64,000 nt of DNA from Bog-473 sp963730785 (GCA_963730785.1 CAVSTF010000010.1:620001-684000), one strand, 5' to 3'. Shown: positions 1-8,305, numbered from the stretch's first letter. Notes: generated by a model from the sequence alone, not told the origin. Made by a program: numbers and translations.

Positions 1-636
1 ATTCAGGTGCTCAGCGTCGGCCAGGTCATACGCACCGTTGGCATCTAACTGCAGGACGAGGTCGGGATGACGTTCTCGAATTATGCGAGTCGGCTCGATG
101 TCCCAATCGGGGGCAATTTTGAGGCGCACCCGAGCAGCGCCCCCGGCCACCACGACCTCGACGTTCTCCCGCAGTGTGCCAGGGTCACGATCGATCGGGA
201 TCCCGATGGCGGCGCCAACCGGGAGGGCCTCGAATCCGGGTCCAACCTGTAACGACTGGGCGAGCGACTGTCCCGAGTCCCGTAAGGCCAAATCACGGAC
301 GGCCATCTCGAAGGCCGCCCCCAACATTCGATCGGCGGGGGTGTTTCCGAAAAGCGGAACGATGTCGGTGTAGCTCGGCATTTCGCCATCCCGAGCTGTC
401 GCTGCCCGAAGCAATCGCGGCACCCCGCTCGTCGCCGCGGCTTCGGCGACGGTCGCCACATTCGGGTCCACCGACGTTGCGTCGCCCAGCGCCGCGCACT
501 CGCCCCAACCTTCGCCCCCGTCGGTCACCACGCGGACATAGAGGAGATCACGCGTTTGATGCAACCCAGCCGCCGTGCCGATGGGTCTCAGGAACGGGAT
601 ACCGACCCGCACCAGTTCGATCCCGATCAAACGCAC
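1..636 (-). CDS. menC: o-succinylbenzoate synthase, N-terminal part (runs off the window start)
   Basis: Enolase-superfamily enzyme of menaquinone synthesis that dehydrates SHCHC to o-succinylbenzoate. The frame is open on the minus strand from the window edge. Visible are an N-terminal capping domain (IPFLRPIGTAAGLHQTRDLL, then GEGWGECAALGD), the catalytic lysine pair in VRLKIAPDWD (K-x-K type, typical of OSBS) and the first metal-binding aspartate in LQLDANGAYDL. The C-terminal barrel, with the remaining metal ligands and the acid lysine, lies outside the window. The start is uncertain: GTG at 636 is the first plausible start in frame, and TTG at 630 is an alternative. A purine-rich GAGGAG lies about 30 bases upstream. 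menG and a menF-like gene near 23.4-25.4 kb belong to the same pathway. A related muconate-cycloisomerase-type enzyme is possible, but the K-x-K context favours MenC. Confidence 0.82.
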   Translation of the reverse strand, partial: MRLIGIELVRVGIPFLRPIGTAAGLHQTRDLLYVRVVTDGGEGWGECAALGDATSVDPNVATVAEAAATSGVPRLLRAATARDGEMPSYTDIVPLFGNTPADRMLGAAFEMAVRDLALRDSGQSLAQSLQVGPGFEALPVGAAIGIPIDRDPGTLRENVEVVVAGGAARVRLKIAPDWDIEPTRIIRERHPDLVLQLDANGAYDLADAEHLN

Positions 637-675
637 CGCTTCACCGTAGATCCCACCTATAGGATCTCCTCTTCG

Positions 676-762
676 GCCCGGATGGCGGAATCGGCAGACG
701 CGGCGGCCTCAAAAGCCGTTGTTCGAAAGGACGTGCGAGTTCAAGTCTCGCTCCGGGCACCA
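676..762 (+). tRNA. tRNA-Leu (anticodon CAA)
   Basis: A class II tRNA with a long variable arm. The acceptor stem pairs GCCCGGA (676-682) with TCCGGGC (752-758), followed by discriminator A and an encoded CCA end (760-762). The anticodon stem is C704-C707 with G715-G718, and the 7-base loop holds CAA at 710-712, which reads UUG. The T-arm contains GAGTTCAAGTCTC. The gene stands alone, divergent from menC. Confidence 0.95.
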
Positions 763-886
763 AACTTCTGGAAAATGAGAGTCGGTAACGGCATTCATGG
801 CGGTCACTTGCGCCGCTCATGACAGCTTTACCAAGTTCTTATCCGTGTCTCACGGCGTCCTTACTCTTGGACCGTACCCTGGACTT

Positions 887-982
887 ATGTTCCGTTCCCT
901 CGGCCTCGTCATCGCAGCACAATTCGTCATTCTCGGCATGTTGGCGATGGTGGCCGCGTCGGTCATCTCGCTCGCTCGTTAG
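887..982 (+). CDS. possible 31-residue single-span membrane peptide
   Basis: ATG at 887 opens a short frame encoding a basic start (MFRSLG) followed by a continuous hydrophobic helix of about 22 residues, ending SLAR. A TACCCT hexamer at 875-880 is placed so that transcription could begin at or near the ATG, which would make the message leaderless. No Shine-Dalgarno sequence is present. No family is recognised. Chance occurrence in non-coding DNA is a real alternative. Confidence 0.22.
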   Translation: MFRSLGLVIAAQFVILGMLAMVAASVISLAR

Positions 983-1169
983 CGCCACTCTCGACCAAAG
1001 GTGGGTCCGCTCCGCTCCCCCTCGTCGAAGCGAGAGCGTCAGTTGTCAGACACGGTGCGCACCGGGGCATCGAAGGCAATCACTTCCATCTCCCCGGAAT
1101 TGTCATAATCCGCTGATTTTCAGTTTCCGTTCTGGCCAATTCGACCCGCGGAGCACCCAAAAAACCGCT

Positions 1170-1193
1170 CTGGTACGCCGCTGGTCGTACCAG
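1170..1193. promoter_or_regulatory. palindrome, candidate operator or hairpin upstream of fabD
   Basis: A perfect 8-base inverted repeat, CTGGTACG and CGTACCAG, separated by 8 bases. The half-site CTGGTA/TACCAG recurs at 1247-1259 on the same side of the operon. A lipid-synthesis repressor site is the obvious hypothesis. A hairpin in the leader RNA is the alternative. No known regulator consensus is claimed. Confidence 0.5.
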
Positions 1194-1246
1194 ATCTTCC
1201 TCTTCGCTAGGCAGGTCAAGTAGCCCTAGGTGCAGGAAGTTACTCA

Positions 1247-1259
1247 CTGGTAATACCAG
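1247..1259. promoter_or_regulatory. second CTGGTA/TACCAG palindrome upstream of fabD
   Basis: CTGGTA and TACCAG flank a single central base, giving a perfect 13-base palindrome. It lies about 96 bases before the preferred fabD start and repeats the half-site of the palindrome at 1170-1193, with different spacing. Shared half-sites at two positions suggest protein binding more than a chance hairpin. Confidence 0.45.
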
Positions 1260-1354
1260 CGGTAGGAAGAATGCTCCACTGATGACGCCCGAAGCGTCGT
1301 CGCGTGACACACTGTGACCTCGCAGCAGGTCCGACGAACGGAGACGTCGCCGAA

Positions 1355-2596
1355 GTGTTGGTCTTTACCTTCCCAGGACAGGGATCTCAACGATCCGGAA
1401 TGGGTGAGCCATGGGTCGATCACCCGTCATGGGAAGTGGTGGCCGAAGCATCGGAAGCGACTGACCGCGACCTGGCGTATCTCCTCCTCGAAGCTCCCAT
1501 TGAGGAACTGACGCGAACCGAAAACGCCCAACTGGCGACCACCGTGCTCAGCCTGGTGGTGCTGGATGCGGTGGAACGGATCGGTCTGGCCCCAGCGGCC
1601 TGTGCAGGACACAGTCTCGGCGAATACACGGCACTGGTGGCCAGCGGCGCCCTGACCTTCGAACACGGCATACAACTGGTGGTGGCCCGAGGCGAAGCTA
1701 TGGCCCGCGCCGGCGAGGACGCTCCTGGCACCATGGCGGCGCTGCTGGGAATCGCTGACGATGACGCCGAGGCGGCGTGTCAACGTGCCGAGGGCGACGT
1801 CTGGGTGGCCAACTACAACGCTCCCGGACAGGTTGTCATCGCCGGAACTGCGGAGGCGGTTGCGGTGGCTGGCACCTTGGCCAAGGAGCTGGGTGCCAAA
1901 CGAGTGATGCCAATCGCCGTCTCGGGTGCCTTCCACACGCCATTGATGCAAGGAGCGCGGGCACCGTTGCGCAAGGCCCTGACCGAAGTCACCTTCCTTA
2001 CGCCCGAGGTGCGGGTCGTGGCCAATGTCGACGCCCGAGTGCACGATGACCCGGCCGAATGGCCCGGCCTGCTCTCGGCCCAGCTGTGCAGCCCGGTGCG
2101 GTGGCGTCAGACCCTGGAGACGTTTGCCGGGCTCGGACTGACCTCGCTGGTGGAACTCGGTCCCGGTGGCGTGCTCAGTGGATTGGCCAAGCGGAGCCTG
2201 CCGGAGATCCAGTCAATTTCGGTCAGTAAGCCCATCGATCTCGACACGTTGATGGACACCATTGCCGACGCTGGAACGTGGCGAGCGGAGCCGGCGCTGC
2301 ACCAGGGTGAGCACCTCTACATGTCCGAGCGAGTGGTGGTCAGTCCGGGTGGTGGCATCTTTGCCCCCGATGCCACGCTGCGGGCGCCCGGCACCGGACT
2401 TTTGCCAGGTACCGAGGGTGATCCCAATGACCAGAGTCCTTCTCACGTCGAAGTGGGCGATCTCGTCGGTCGAATCGGGGTGACTGAAGTCCGGACTCCT
2501 TTCGCCGGACAGGTCATTCGCTGGCTCGCCGTCGACGGTGAGAGGGTGCAGGAAGGGCAACCGCTCGTGTGGTTGCGCGTACCCGATCAACACTGA
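1355..2596 (+). CDS. fabD: malonyl-CoA:ACP transacylase with a C-terminal barrel-sandwich domain
   Basis: Transfers malonyl from CoA to acyl carrier protein, the entry step of type II fatty-acid elongation, in the cytoplasm. The core shows FTFPGQGSQ at the N-terminus, the nucleophile in GHSLGEY (Ser87 counted from GTG 1355) and the active-site histidine in SGAFHTPLM. GTG 1355 is chosen because GGAGA lies 10 bases before it and the core then starts where FabD proteins usually start; GTG 1304 is possible but lacks a ribosome site. Residues about 325-413 are an extra domain (VEVGDLVGRIG, VRTPFAGQV, DGERVQEGQPLVWL) resembling biotinyl/lipoyl barrel-sandwich folds. The hairpin that would carry the modified lysine is shortened and has no lysine. 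The stop overlaps the fabG start (TGATG), so the genes are probably co-translated. Confidence 0.93.
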   Translation: MLVFTFPGQGSQRSGMGEPWVDHPSWEVVAEASEATDRDLAYLLLEAPIEELTRTENAQLATTVLSLVVLDAVERIGLAPAACAGHSLGEYTALVASGALTFEHGIQLVVARGEAMARAGEDAPGTMAALLGIADDDAEAACQRAEGDVWVANYNAPGQVVIAGTAEAVAVAGTLAKELGAKRVMPIAVSGAFHTPLMQGARAPLRKALTEVTFLTPEVRVVANVDARVHDDPAEWPGLLSAQLCSPVRWRQTLETFAGLGLTSLVELGPGGVLSGLAKRSLPEIQSISVSKPIDLDTLMDTIADAGTWRAEPALHQGEHLYMSERVVVSPGGGIFAPDATLRAPGTGLLPGTEGDPNDQSPSHVEVGDLVGRIGVTEVRTPFAGQVIRWLAVDGERVQEGQPLVWLRVPDQH

Positions 2597-3322
2597 TGGC
2601 CATCGTTCTCGTTACCGGAGGTAATAGGGGCATCGGCGCGGCATGCGTGTCGTGGTTCCTGGCCAATGGCGACCAGGTGGTCACCACCTACCGCACTGAT
2701 CCGCCCCCAGAGGCTCCCAACGGAACCGATGCGCGACCGTTACCTCGCGGTCCGTTGCGACGTGACCGACAGCACGCAGGTCGACGCCGCGTTCGCTCAG
2801 ATCGAAGAAACCTGGGGGCCGGTTGAAGTCCTGGTCGCCAATGCCGGCATCACCAAGGACGGGTTGATGCTCCGAATGAGCGAGGAAGCCTTCACCTCGG
2901 TGATTGACGCCAATCTCACCGGTTCCTTCCGAGTGGCGAAGCGGGCCATCAGCAAAATGCTCCGCCTCCACGCTGGACGGGTCATTTTCCTCTCTTCGGT
3001 CGGGGCCTATGTCGGACTACCAGGTCAGGCCAATTACGCGGCCTCCAAGGCGGGCCTGGTGGGCATGGCGCGGGCGATCGCCCGGGAAGTGGGCAGTCGT
3101 CAGATCACGGTCAATGTGGTCGCCCCAGGCTTGATTGAGACAGATATGACGACGGCCTTGGGTGACGAGCGGGTGGCTCTCATGACCAGCCAGGTCCCCC
3201 TCGGTCGAGTGGGTACGGTCAGCGACGTGGCTGAAGTCGTAGGCTTTTTGGCCTCGCCAGCGGCGTCATATGTCACAGGGGCTGTGATCCCGGTCGATGG
3301 CGGCCTGGGCATGGGCCTGTAG
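2596..3322 (+). CDS. fabG: 3-oxoacyl-ACP reductase, frame broken once
   Basis: NADPH-dependent short-chain reductase that reduces 3-oxoacyl-ACP in fatty-acid elongation. The first segment carries the nucleotide-binding VTGGNRGIG. The second carries NAG, the catalytic serine of FLSSVGAYVG, YAASKAG with the catalytic Tyr and Lys, and the C-terminal IPVDGGLGMGL. The two segments are in different frames. Removing one C from the pair at 2737-2738 joins them into 241 residues, the normal length for FabG, reading DARRYLAVRCDVTD across the junction. The ATG at 2596 overlaps the fabD stop. A true frameshift would remove most of the enzyme. A sequencing error is more likely, since fabG is normally essential and the same kind of defect recurs across the window. 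Confidence 0.88.
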
Positions 3323-3371
3323 CGTTCGTAATAGTCAAGAGCAGGATCCCCCAACCAACAAGGAGTTCACC

Positions 3372-3611
3372 GTGGACAGCGACGCAACGTTCGAGAAGTT
3401 TCGCGAATGCGCCGTAGAAGTGCTGCAGGTTCCGGCAGAGAAGATCACCAAGGAAGCCAAGTTCGGTGACGATCTTGACGCCGACAGTCTCGATCTGGTG
3501 GAACTCGTCATGGCACTCGAAGAGGCGTTCGATGTCACGGTGGAAGAAACCGAACTCGAAGACATCTCGACCATCGGTCAGGCCTACGACCTGATCACCT
3601 CCAAGCTGTAA
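3372..3611 (+). CDS. acpP: acyl carrier protein
   Basis: A 79-residue acidic carrier that holds growing acyl chains on 4'-phosphopantetheine. The attachment site is Ser39 in DADSLDLVEL, and the four-helix pattern ends in a typical acidic stretch (EETELEDIST). GTG 3372 is chosen because AAGGAG lies 6 bases upstream, and it gives the usual ACP length; upstream in-frame codons have no such site. It sits between fabG and fabF, whose ATG overlaps the acpP stop (TAATG). Confidence 0.95.
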   Translation: MDSDATFEKFRECAVEVLQVPAEKITKEAKFGDDLDADSLDLVELVMALEEAFDVTVEETELEDISTIGQAYDLITSKL

Positions 3612-4813
3612 TGCAGCTCGGGATCGGCGCCGACGGCCCGATCCGGGGACGGCGGGTCGCAGTCACCGGACTCGGAGCGGTCACCTGTTGCGGCGTCGGC
3701 ATTGACGCGCTGTGGGAAGGACTCATCCACCCGGTAGAGGGTGTCGCCGGTGGACCGGTTCGCGACTTCGAAGCTGAAAAGTGGTTCGGCCCCAAAGAAG
3801 TTCGACAGCTGGATAAGTTTGCCCAGTTCAGCGTTGCCGCCGCCGATATGGCCTTTCAGGATGCGGGCGACATTGGGGTCGATCCCGACAAGGCCGGCGT
3901 CATATTCGCCACCGGCGTCGGAGGCTTTGAGACGCTGGCCGAACAGGTCGGGGTCTACAACGACAAGGGCGCCCGCCGAGTGTCCCCTCGTCTGGTGCCC
4001 ATGATGATGGCCAACGCCGGCGCCGCTGGCATCTCCATGCGGTTGGGATGGCGGGGGCCATGCGAGGTCATCGTCACGGCCTGTGCCGCCGGCACGCACG
4101 CCATTGCCGCTGCTGCTCGGCTGGTGGCCTCGGGACGATGCGACGTAGCCATTGGCGGTGGTTCCGAAGCCGGCATGCACCCGGTATCGATCGCCGCCTT
4201 TGCCAATATGACGGCGCTCTCTACCAGTGGCCACTCACGCCCCTTTGATGCTCGGCGCGATGGGTTTGTCATGACCGAAGGGGCCGCTGCGCTCGTGCTC
4301 GAAGATTGGGACCGGGCCGTCGCACGCGGTGCTCGGATTTACGCCGAAATCGCTGGATCAGCCAGTACTTCGGATGCCCACCACATCACCGCCCCGGCAC
4401 CCGACGGCGCCGGCGCAGTGGCCTGCATGGAGCTGGCGCTGGTCGACGCCGGTATTGCGGCGAGTGACGTTGGGCACATCAATGCCCATGGCACTTCGAC
4501 GCCATTGAATGACCTGGCCGAATCCCGCGCCATCAACAAGGTGTTCGGGGAACCGGGGCCCCTCGTGACCTCGACGAAGGGCGTCACCGGACATGGATTG
4601 GCGGCGGCAGGTGCGATTGAAGCCGTTGCCTCCATCCTGACCATTGATCGGGCCACCATTCCGCCCACGGCTGGGTACGCGGAGGCCGATCCAGAAATCA
4701 CGATGCAAGTGGTGCACGGCGAGGCCATCTCCTGGACGCCTTCTGCCGTCCTCTCGAACTCTTTCGGGTTCGGCGGGCACAACGGGTGCCTCGTGTTTCT
4801 TCCGCCCAGCTAG
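3611..4813 (+). CDS. fabF: 3-oxoacyl-ACP synthase II
   Basis: Condenses malonyl-ACP with acyl-ACP. The 400-residue protein has the thiolase fold with the catalytic cysteine in VTACAAGTHAI (Cys158), the first histidine in NAHGTSTPLND, and the lysine and second histidine in STKGVTGHGLAAAG. The usual GHLLGAAG form of the last motif is slightly changed. The C-terminus NSFGFGGHNGCLVF is typical. It is the last gene of the fabD-fabG-acpP-fabF operon. Its TAG stop shares the palindrome CTAG (4810-4813) with the stop of the convergent trpA, so the two genes overlap by four bases with no terminator between them. Confidence 0.96.
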   Translation: MQLGIGADGPIRGRRVAVTGLGAVTCCGVGIDALWEGLIHPVEGVAGGPVRDFEAEKWFGPKEVRQLDKFAQFSVAAADMAFQDAGDIGVDPDKAGVIFATGVGGFETLAEQVGVYNDKGARRVSPRLVPMMMANAGAAGISMRLGWRGPCEVIVTACAAGTHAIAAAARLVASGRCDVAIGGGSEAGMHPVSIAAFANMTALSTSGHSRPFDARRDGFVMTEGAAALVLEDWDRAVARGARIYAEIAGSASTSDAHHITAPAPDGAGAVACMELALVDAGIAASDVGHINAHGTSTPLNDLAESRAINKVFGEPGPLVTSTKGVTGHGLAAAGAIEAVASILTIDRATIPPTAGYAEADPEITMQVVHGEAISWTPSAVLSNSFGFGGHNGCLVFLPPS

Positions 4814-5574
4814 TCGATCGCCTGCCGGAGTTCACCCACGAACTCGGCCGCACCATCGGGCCCTGCGCCTTCCAGAAGCCGACGCACGAGCGCCGAACCG
4901 ACGACAACGCCGTCAGCCACTTCGCATACCTCGGCCGCTTGATCCGGTGTCGAGACGCCAACGCCCACGCAGACGGGCATGTCGGTATAGCGACGAATCC
5001 GCTCGACGACTTGGCGAGCATCGTTCCCGAGGGCTGCTCTCTCCCCCGTCACGCCCATTCGGGCCACGGCGTAGACGAAGCCACGGGCCCGCGCGCAGAT
5101 GCGTTCCACCCGGTCCTCAGGACTGGACGGAGCAACGAGCAGGACCGTATCGATTCCCGCTTCGTCAGCCTCCAGGGCCCACGGCGCGATCTCCTCCAGA
5201 GAAAGGTCGGGGATGATGGCCCCGCTCACGCCGGAAGCGGCCATGCTGCTGGCCATTCGTCGATGTCCAGCCCGAAAGACGATGTTGTAATACGTCATCA
5301 CGGCCACCGGAATGGTGACGTCGGCGCGGGAAATGTCATCGAGCACCTGATCGGGCACGACCCCACGGTGGAGCGCGGCGAGTGCGGCCTCTTGGATCAC
5401 GGGGCCATCCATCATTGGGTCGGAGAAGGGAATGCCAACCTCGACGGCATCGGCACCGGCCGCCACCACGGCGGCCAACGACTGAGTCCAATCATCCGTC
5501 ATGCCACCCATGAGGTAAGGAATCAGCAACTTTCGTCCGGACTCGCGCTGTCGCCGTAATTCCTTTTCAAGCAT
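4810..5574 (-). CDS. trpA: tryptophan synthase alpha subunit
   Basis: Cleaves indole-3-glycerol phosphate to indole, which is channelled to TrpB. The 254-residue TIM barrel has the catalytic acids in VEVGIPFSDP (Glu45) and MMDGP (Asp56), then YYNIVFRAG and the phosphate-binding GVGVSTPDQA and ADGVVVGSALV. It is the last gene of trpC-trpF-trpB-trpA. Its ATG lies inside the end of trpB (8-base overlap), so the two subunits should be translated in step. Confidence 0.96.
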   Translation of the reverse strand: MLEKELRRQRESGRKLLIPYLMGGMTDDWTQSLAAVVAAGADAVEVGIPFSDPMMDGPVIQEAALAALHRGVVPDQVLDDISRADVTIPVAVMTYYNIVFRAGHRRMASSMAASGVSGAIIPDLSLEEIAPWALEADEAGIDTVLLVAPSSPEDRVERICARARGFVYAVARMGVTGERAALGNDARQVVERIRRYTDMPVCVGVGVSTPDQAAEVCEVADGVVVGSALVRRLLEGAGPDGAAEFVGELRQAID

Positions 5575-6751
5575 CGGTAGTGCTCCGCAGGATGTCGCGT
5601 ACCTGAGCTACGTCCTTGTCGCCCCGTCCCGACAACGTGATGAGGACGGTCGAACCAGTAGGCAATGCCTCGGTGCCGGCCGCCCGAGCGACCCAGGCCA
5701 CCGCATGGGCCGATTCAAGGGCTGGGATGATGCCCTCGGTGTGGCTGAGGAGGCGAAAGGCGTCGAGTACTTCGGCGTCATTGGCCAGGGTGTACTCGGC
5801 CCGACCGATGGCGGCCAGATGCGCATGTTCTGGTCCGAGCCCCGGGTAGTCGAGACCAGCCGAAATCGACGTGGCCTCTTCAATTTGCCCGGCCTCATCC
5901 TGTAGGAGCCGCGAGTGCATACCGTGCAGCACACCCGGGATTCCGTTGGTCACCGCGGCGCCACCGGCTGCTTCGACCCCCACCAGGCGGGCTTTCGTAT
6001 CGACGAAGCCAGCGAACGTACCCGCCGCGTTAGAGCCACCTCCGACACAGGCCACCACGACATCGGGATCTGCGCCGTCCAAAATGCTGCGACTCTGCTC
6101 CCGGGCTTCATCGCCCACGACGCGCTGCAGCTCCCGCACCATGTAAGGGAAGGGGTGCGGTCCCATAACCGAACCAAGGCAGTAGTGGGTGTAGTCCACC
6201 GAAGCCACCCATTCCCGCATCGCCTCATTCACGGCATCTTTGAGGGTCCGGCTACCGGAAAGGACGGGACGAACCTCGGCTCCGAGTAGCTCCATGCGAA
6301 AGACGTTGAGTTCCTGCCGCTTGGTATCCACTTCACCCATGAAGACCGTGCACTCCAGCCCAAACAGCGCTGCCGCGGTAGCCGAGGCCACTCCGTGTTG
6401 GCCTGCCCCCGTTTCGGCGATCATGCGCGTTTTGCCCATTCGCTTGGTCAGCAGCGCCTGGCCGACCACATTGTTGAGCTTGTGCGAACCCGTATGAGTC
6501 AGATCCTCTCGTTTGAGCATGACTCGTACGCCGAGTTGCTCGGACAGACGATGGCATTCAGTGACTGGCGTCGGTCTCCCGCCATAGTGACGAAGCAAGC
6601 CGTCGAGTTCGCTGCGGTAGGCCGGATCGGCCCACGCTTCCTTGAAGGCCACTTCAAGGTCCAAGCACGCCGGCATCAATGATTCGGGTACGAAGCGGCC
6701 CCCGAATTCGCCAAAGCGTCCATCTGCTCCTGGTTCAGCCATCAAACTCAT
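5567..6751 (-). CDS. trpB: tryptophan synthase beta subunit
   Basis: PLP enzyme joining indole and serine to make tryptophan. FGEFGGRFVPE opens the protein, the PLP lysine lies in HTGSHKLNN, the cofactor phosphate loop is VGGGSNAAG, and the end carries ITLSGRGDKDV. ATG 6751 is preferred: it follows the trpF stop by one base and gives about 394 residues. The upstream in-frame ATG at 6772 lies inside trpF and adds only a few residues. A longer reading to 6850 has no family support. It is the canonical TrpB1 type, next to trpA. Confidence 0.95.
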   Translation of the reverse strand: MSLMAEPGADGRFGEFGGRFVPESLMPACLDLEVAFKEAWADPAYRSELDGLLRHYGGRPTPVTECHRLSEQLGVRVMLKREDLTHTGSHKLNNVVGQALLTKRMGKTRMIAETGAGQHGVASATAAALFGLECTVFMGEVDTKRQELNVFRMELLGAEVRPVLSGSRTLKDAVNEAMREWVASVDYTHYCLGSVMGPHPFPYMVRELQRVVGDEAREQSRSILDGADPDVVVACVGGGSNAAGTFAGFVDTKARLVGVEAAGGAAVTNGIPGVLHGMHSRLLQDEAGQIEEATSISAGLDYPGLGPEHAHLAAIGRAEYTLANDAEVLDAFRLLSHTEGIIPALESAHAVAWVARAAGTEALPTGSTVLITLSGRGDKDVAQVRDILRSTTDA

Positions 6752-6752
6752 G

Positions 6753-7439
6753 TCAACTATCCCGCCAGTCATAGGGTTCTTCTTCGCTCGCTGGTTCATC
6801 GAGGGGATCGCGGCGCTCAATATCAGTCTCGGCATTGCGCGCGTTGACAATGAAGTCCCGGATCAGCAAAGGGTCCTTTCGACCCGGTGCCGACTCCACC
6901 CCGGTCGACACATCGACACCAGCCGGATGGAGGAACGACACCGCTTCGGCCACGTTGTCCGGCCGCAATCCACCCGAGATGATGAACCGGGTCCGATCCA
7001 CCACTCCCTCGGCCAATCGCCAGTCGAAAACCTTGCCCGATCCTGGCGTGTCGCCATCGATCAGCAAGAAATCGGCGCCAAACTCTTGGAATCGGGCAAT
7101 GGTGGGGTCGCCGGCACTGAACGCCTTAATCACCATGGGGATTCGCTCTCGGATCCACACCGATTCCTGCGGGGATTCATGGCCATGCAATTGGGCTGCC
7201 CCCAAATTGGCCTGATGAACCAGCTCCACCACTCGTTGCGGGGCTTCATCGCGAAATACGCCCACGGTCAATATTTCGGGTGGCAACCGTTTGACGATGT
7301 CACTCACCGCCTGCACGGCGATCTGTCGCGTCGAAGGCGCAAAGATAAATCCGACCGCATCAGCGCCGAAACTGATGCTCAAGAGGGCATCGGCTTCCGA
7401 CGTAATCCCGCAGATCTTGACGAACAGGTCTTCGCTCAC
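6753..7439 (-). CDS. trpF: phosphoribosylanthranilate isomerase
   Basis: Isomerises phosphoribosylanthranilate to CdRP in tryptophan synthesis. The barrel opens with FVKICGIT, where the cysteine is the usual catalytic base, and contains LHGHESP, the acid in LLIDGDTPGSGKVFDW, and the phosphate loops ISGGLRPDNV and GVDVSTGVE. The protein is 228 residues long. The last 20 or so residues are an acidic tail (DEPASEEEPYDW) beyond the usual end of the family. The start overlaps the trpC stop by four bases, so this is one operon. Confidence 0.93.
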   Translation of the reverse strand: MSEDLFVKICGITSEADALLSISFGADAVGFIFAPSTRQIAVQAVSDIVKRLPPEILTVGVFRDEAPQRVVELVHQANLGAAQLHGHESPQESVWIRERIPMVIKAFSAGDPTIARFQEFGADFLLIDGDTPGSGKVFDWRLAEGVVDRTRFIISGGLRPDNVAEAVSFLHPAGVDVSTGVESAPGRKDPLLIRDFIVNARNAETDIERRDPLDEPASEEEPYDWRDS

Positions 7440-8224
7440 CGCGGGCCCACCGAGTACCCGATGAGGGAGCGCAACTCGGCCACTCGGTCGGCAGCGCGTA
7501 CGAGTGTCTCCCCGACCAATATCGCATTGAAACCAGCATCGGCCAGGCGACGAGCATCTTCCGCATTCCGGATTCCCGATTCAGCCACCGCAATGACGTC
7601 ACTCGGAATCCTCCCAGCCAGGGAGCAAGCTCGGTCCTGATCGACTTCAAAGGTCCTGAGGTCCCGCTGATTGACGCCAATCATGTGGGCGCCGGCATCC
7701 AGGGCGCGATCAAGTTCTGCCTCGTCGTGCACTTCCACCAGTGCCGCCAAGCCGAGCTCGTCCGCTCGCGCTTTGAACCTCACCAACTCGCTGCTGCTCA
7801 GCGCCGCCACAATCAACAGCACGGCGTCGGCACCCATCAAGCGCGCATCGACGACGTCGGCCTCCTGAACCGTGAAGTCCTTTCGAAGCACCGGCAATCC
7901 CGATGCCTTGGCTGCCAGCTGCAGATCTTCAATCGAACCACCGAAGTGCTCCACGTCTGTGAGGATCGACAAGCACGATGCGCCGCCGGCCAGGTACTCC
8001 TTGGCCACGATTTCCGGTTGTAGGTCGACGTCCAGATCCCCCTTGGATGGTGACCGTCGTTTCACCTCAGCAATGCACGAAAGGGTGCCCGTCGCCAGTG
8101 CGCCTTCGAAATCCCGCGGTGGGGCCAGGTGGGCAGCCTCAGCCGCCAATTCATCGGGATCCCGGTGGTCCAGGGCGGCCCGAGCACGATGAGATTGGAG
8201 GATGTCCGCCAGGTAGGTGGGCAT
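7436..8224 (-). CDS. trpC: indole-3-glycerol phosphate synthase
   Basis: Closes the indole ring from CdRP. Monofunctional, 262 residues. The family signature IAEVKRRSPSKG contains a catalytic lysine. Next come LSILTDVEHFGGS, VLRKDF (second lysine), VEVHDE, GVNQRDL and the phosphate-binding AESGI and ILVGETLV. It is the first gene of trpCFBA. The 81 bases before it hold a possible promoter but no tryptophan-rich leader peptide or attenuator that I can see. trpD and trpG are not in the window. Confidence 0.95.
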   Translation of the reverse strand: MPTYLADILQSHRARAALDHRDPDELAAEAAHLAPPRDFEGALATGTLSCIAEVKRRSPSKGDLDVDLQPEIVAKEYLAGGASCLSILTDVEHFGGSIEDLQLAAKASGLPVLRKDFTVQEADVVDARLMGADAVLLIVAALSSSELVRFKARADELGLAALVEVHDEAELDRALDAGAHMIGVNQRDLRTFEVDQDRACSLAGRIPSDVIAVAESGIRNAEDARRLADAGFNAILVGETLVRAADRVAELRSLIGYSVGPR

Positions 8225-8305
8225 GATTGTCCCAGCGTAGCGGGGCCGGATGGCGTCTCAGAGCCGACCATACGACCAATCGCGAGCCCGAAATGAAGGA
8301 CGTCG

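Larger units (their letters stand above)
763..1354. other. long intergenic region upstream of the fab operon
   Basis: About 590 bases lie between the tRNA and fabD without a convincing conserved gene. The region holds a possible 31-codon membrane peptide (887-982) and two palindromes with the same CTGGTA/TACCAG half-site (1170-1193 and 1247-1259). The open frame on the minus strand at 1080-1310 has no recognisable family features. The fab operon promoter is presumably here. I could not place a convincing -35/-10 pair. Confidence 0.6.

Noticed and set aside
1080..1310. Possible 76-residue gene before fabD on the minus strand
   Set aside because: It overlaps both candidate operators and has no family features or ribosome site.
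2327..2593. FabD tail as a true biotin- or lipoate-bearing carrier
   Set aside because: The modifiable lysine and its surrounding hairpin are absent.
4786..5559. 257-codon open frame on the plus strand
   Set aside because: It lies entirely opposite trpA, whose motifs are clear. High GC leaves antisense frames open. No family features.
8225..8305. Possible trp attenuator before trpC
   Set aside because: No short leader with tandem Trp codons and no alternative hairpins followed by a U-run are visible.
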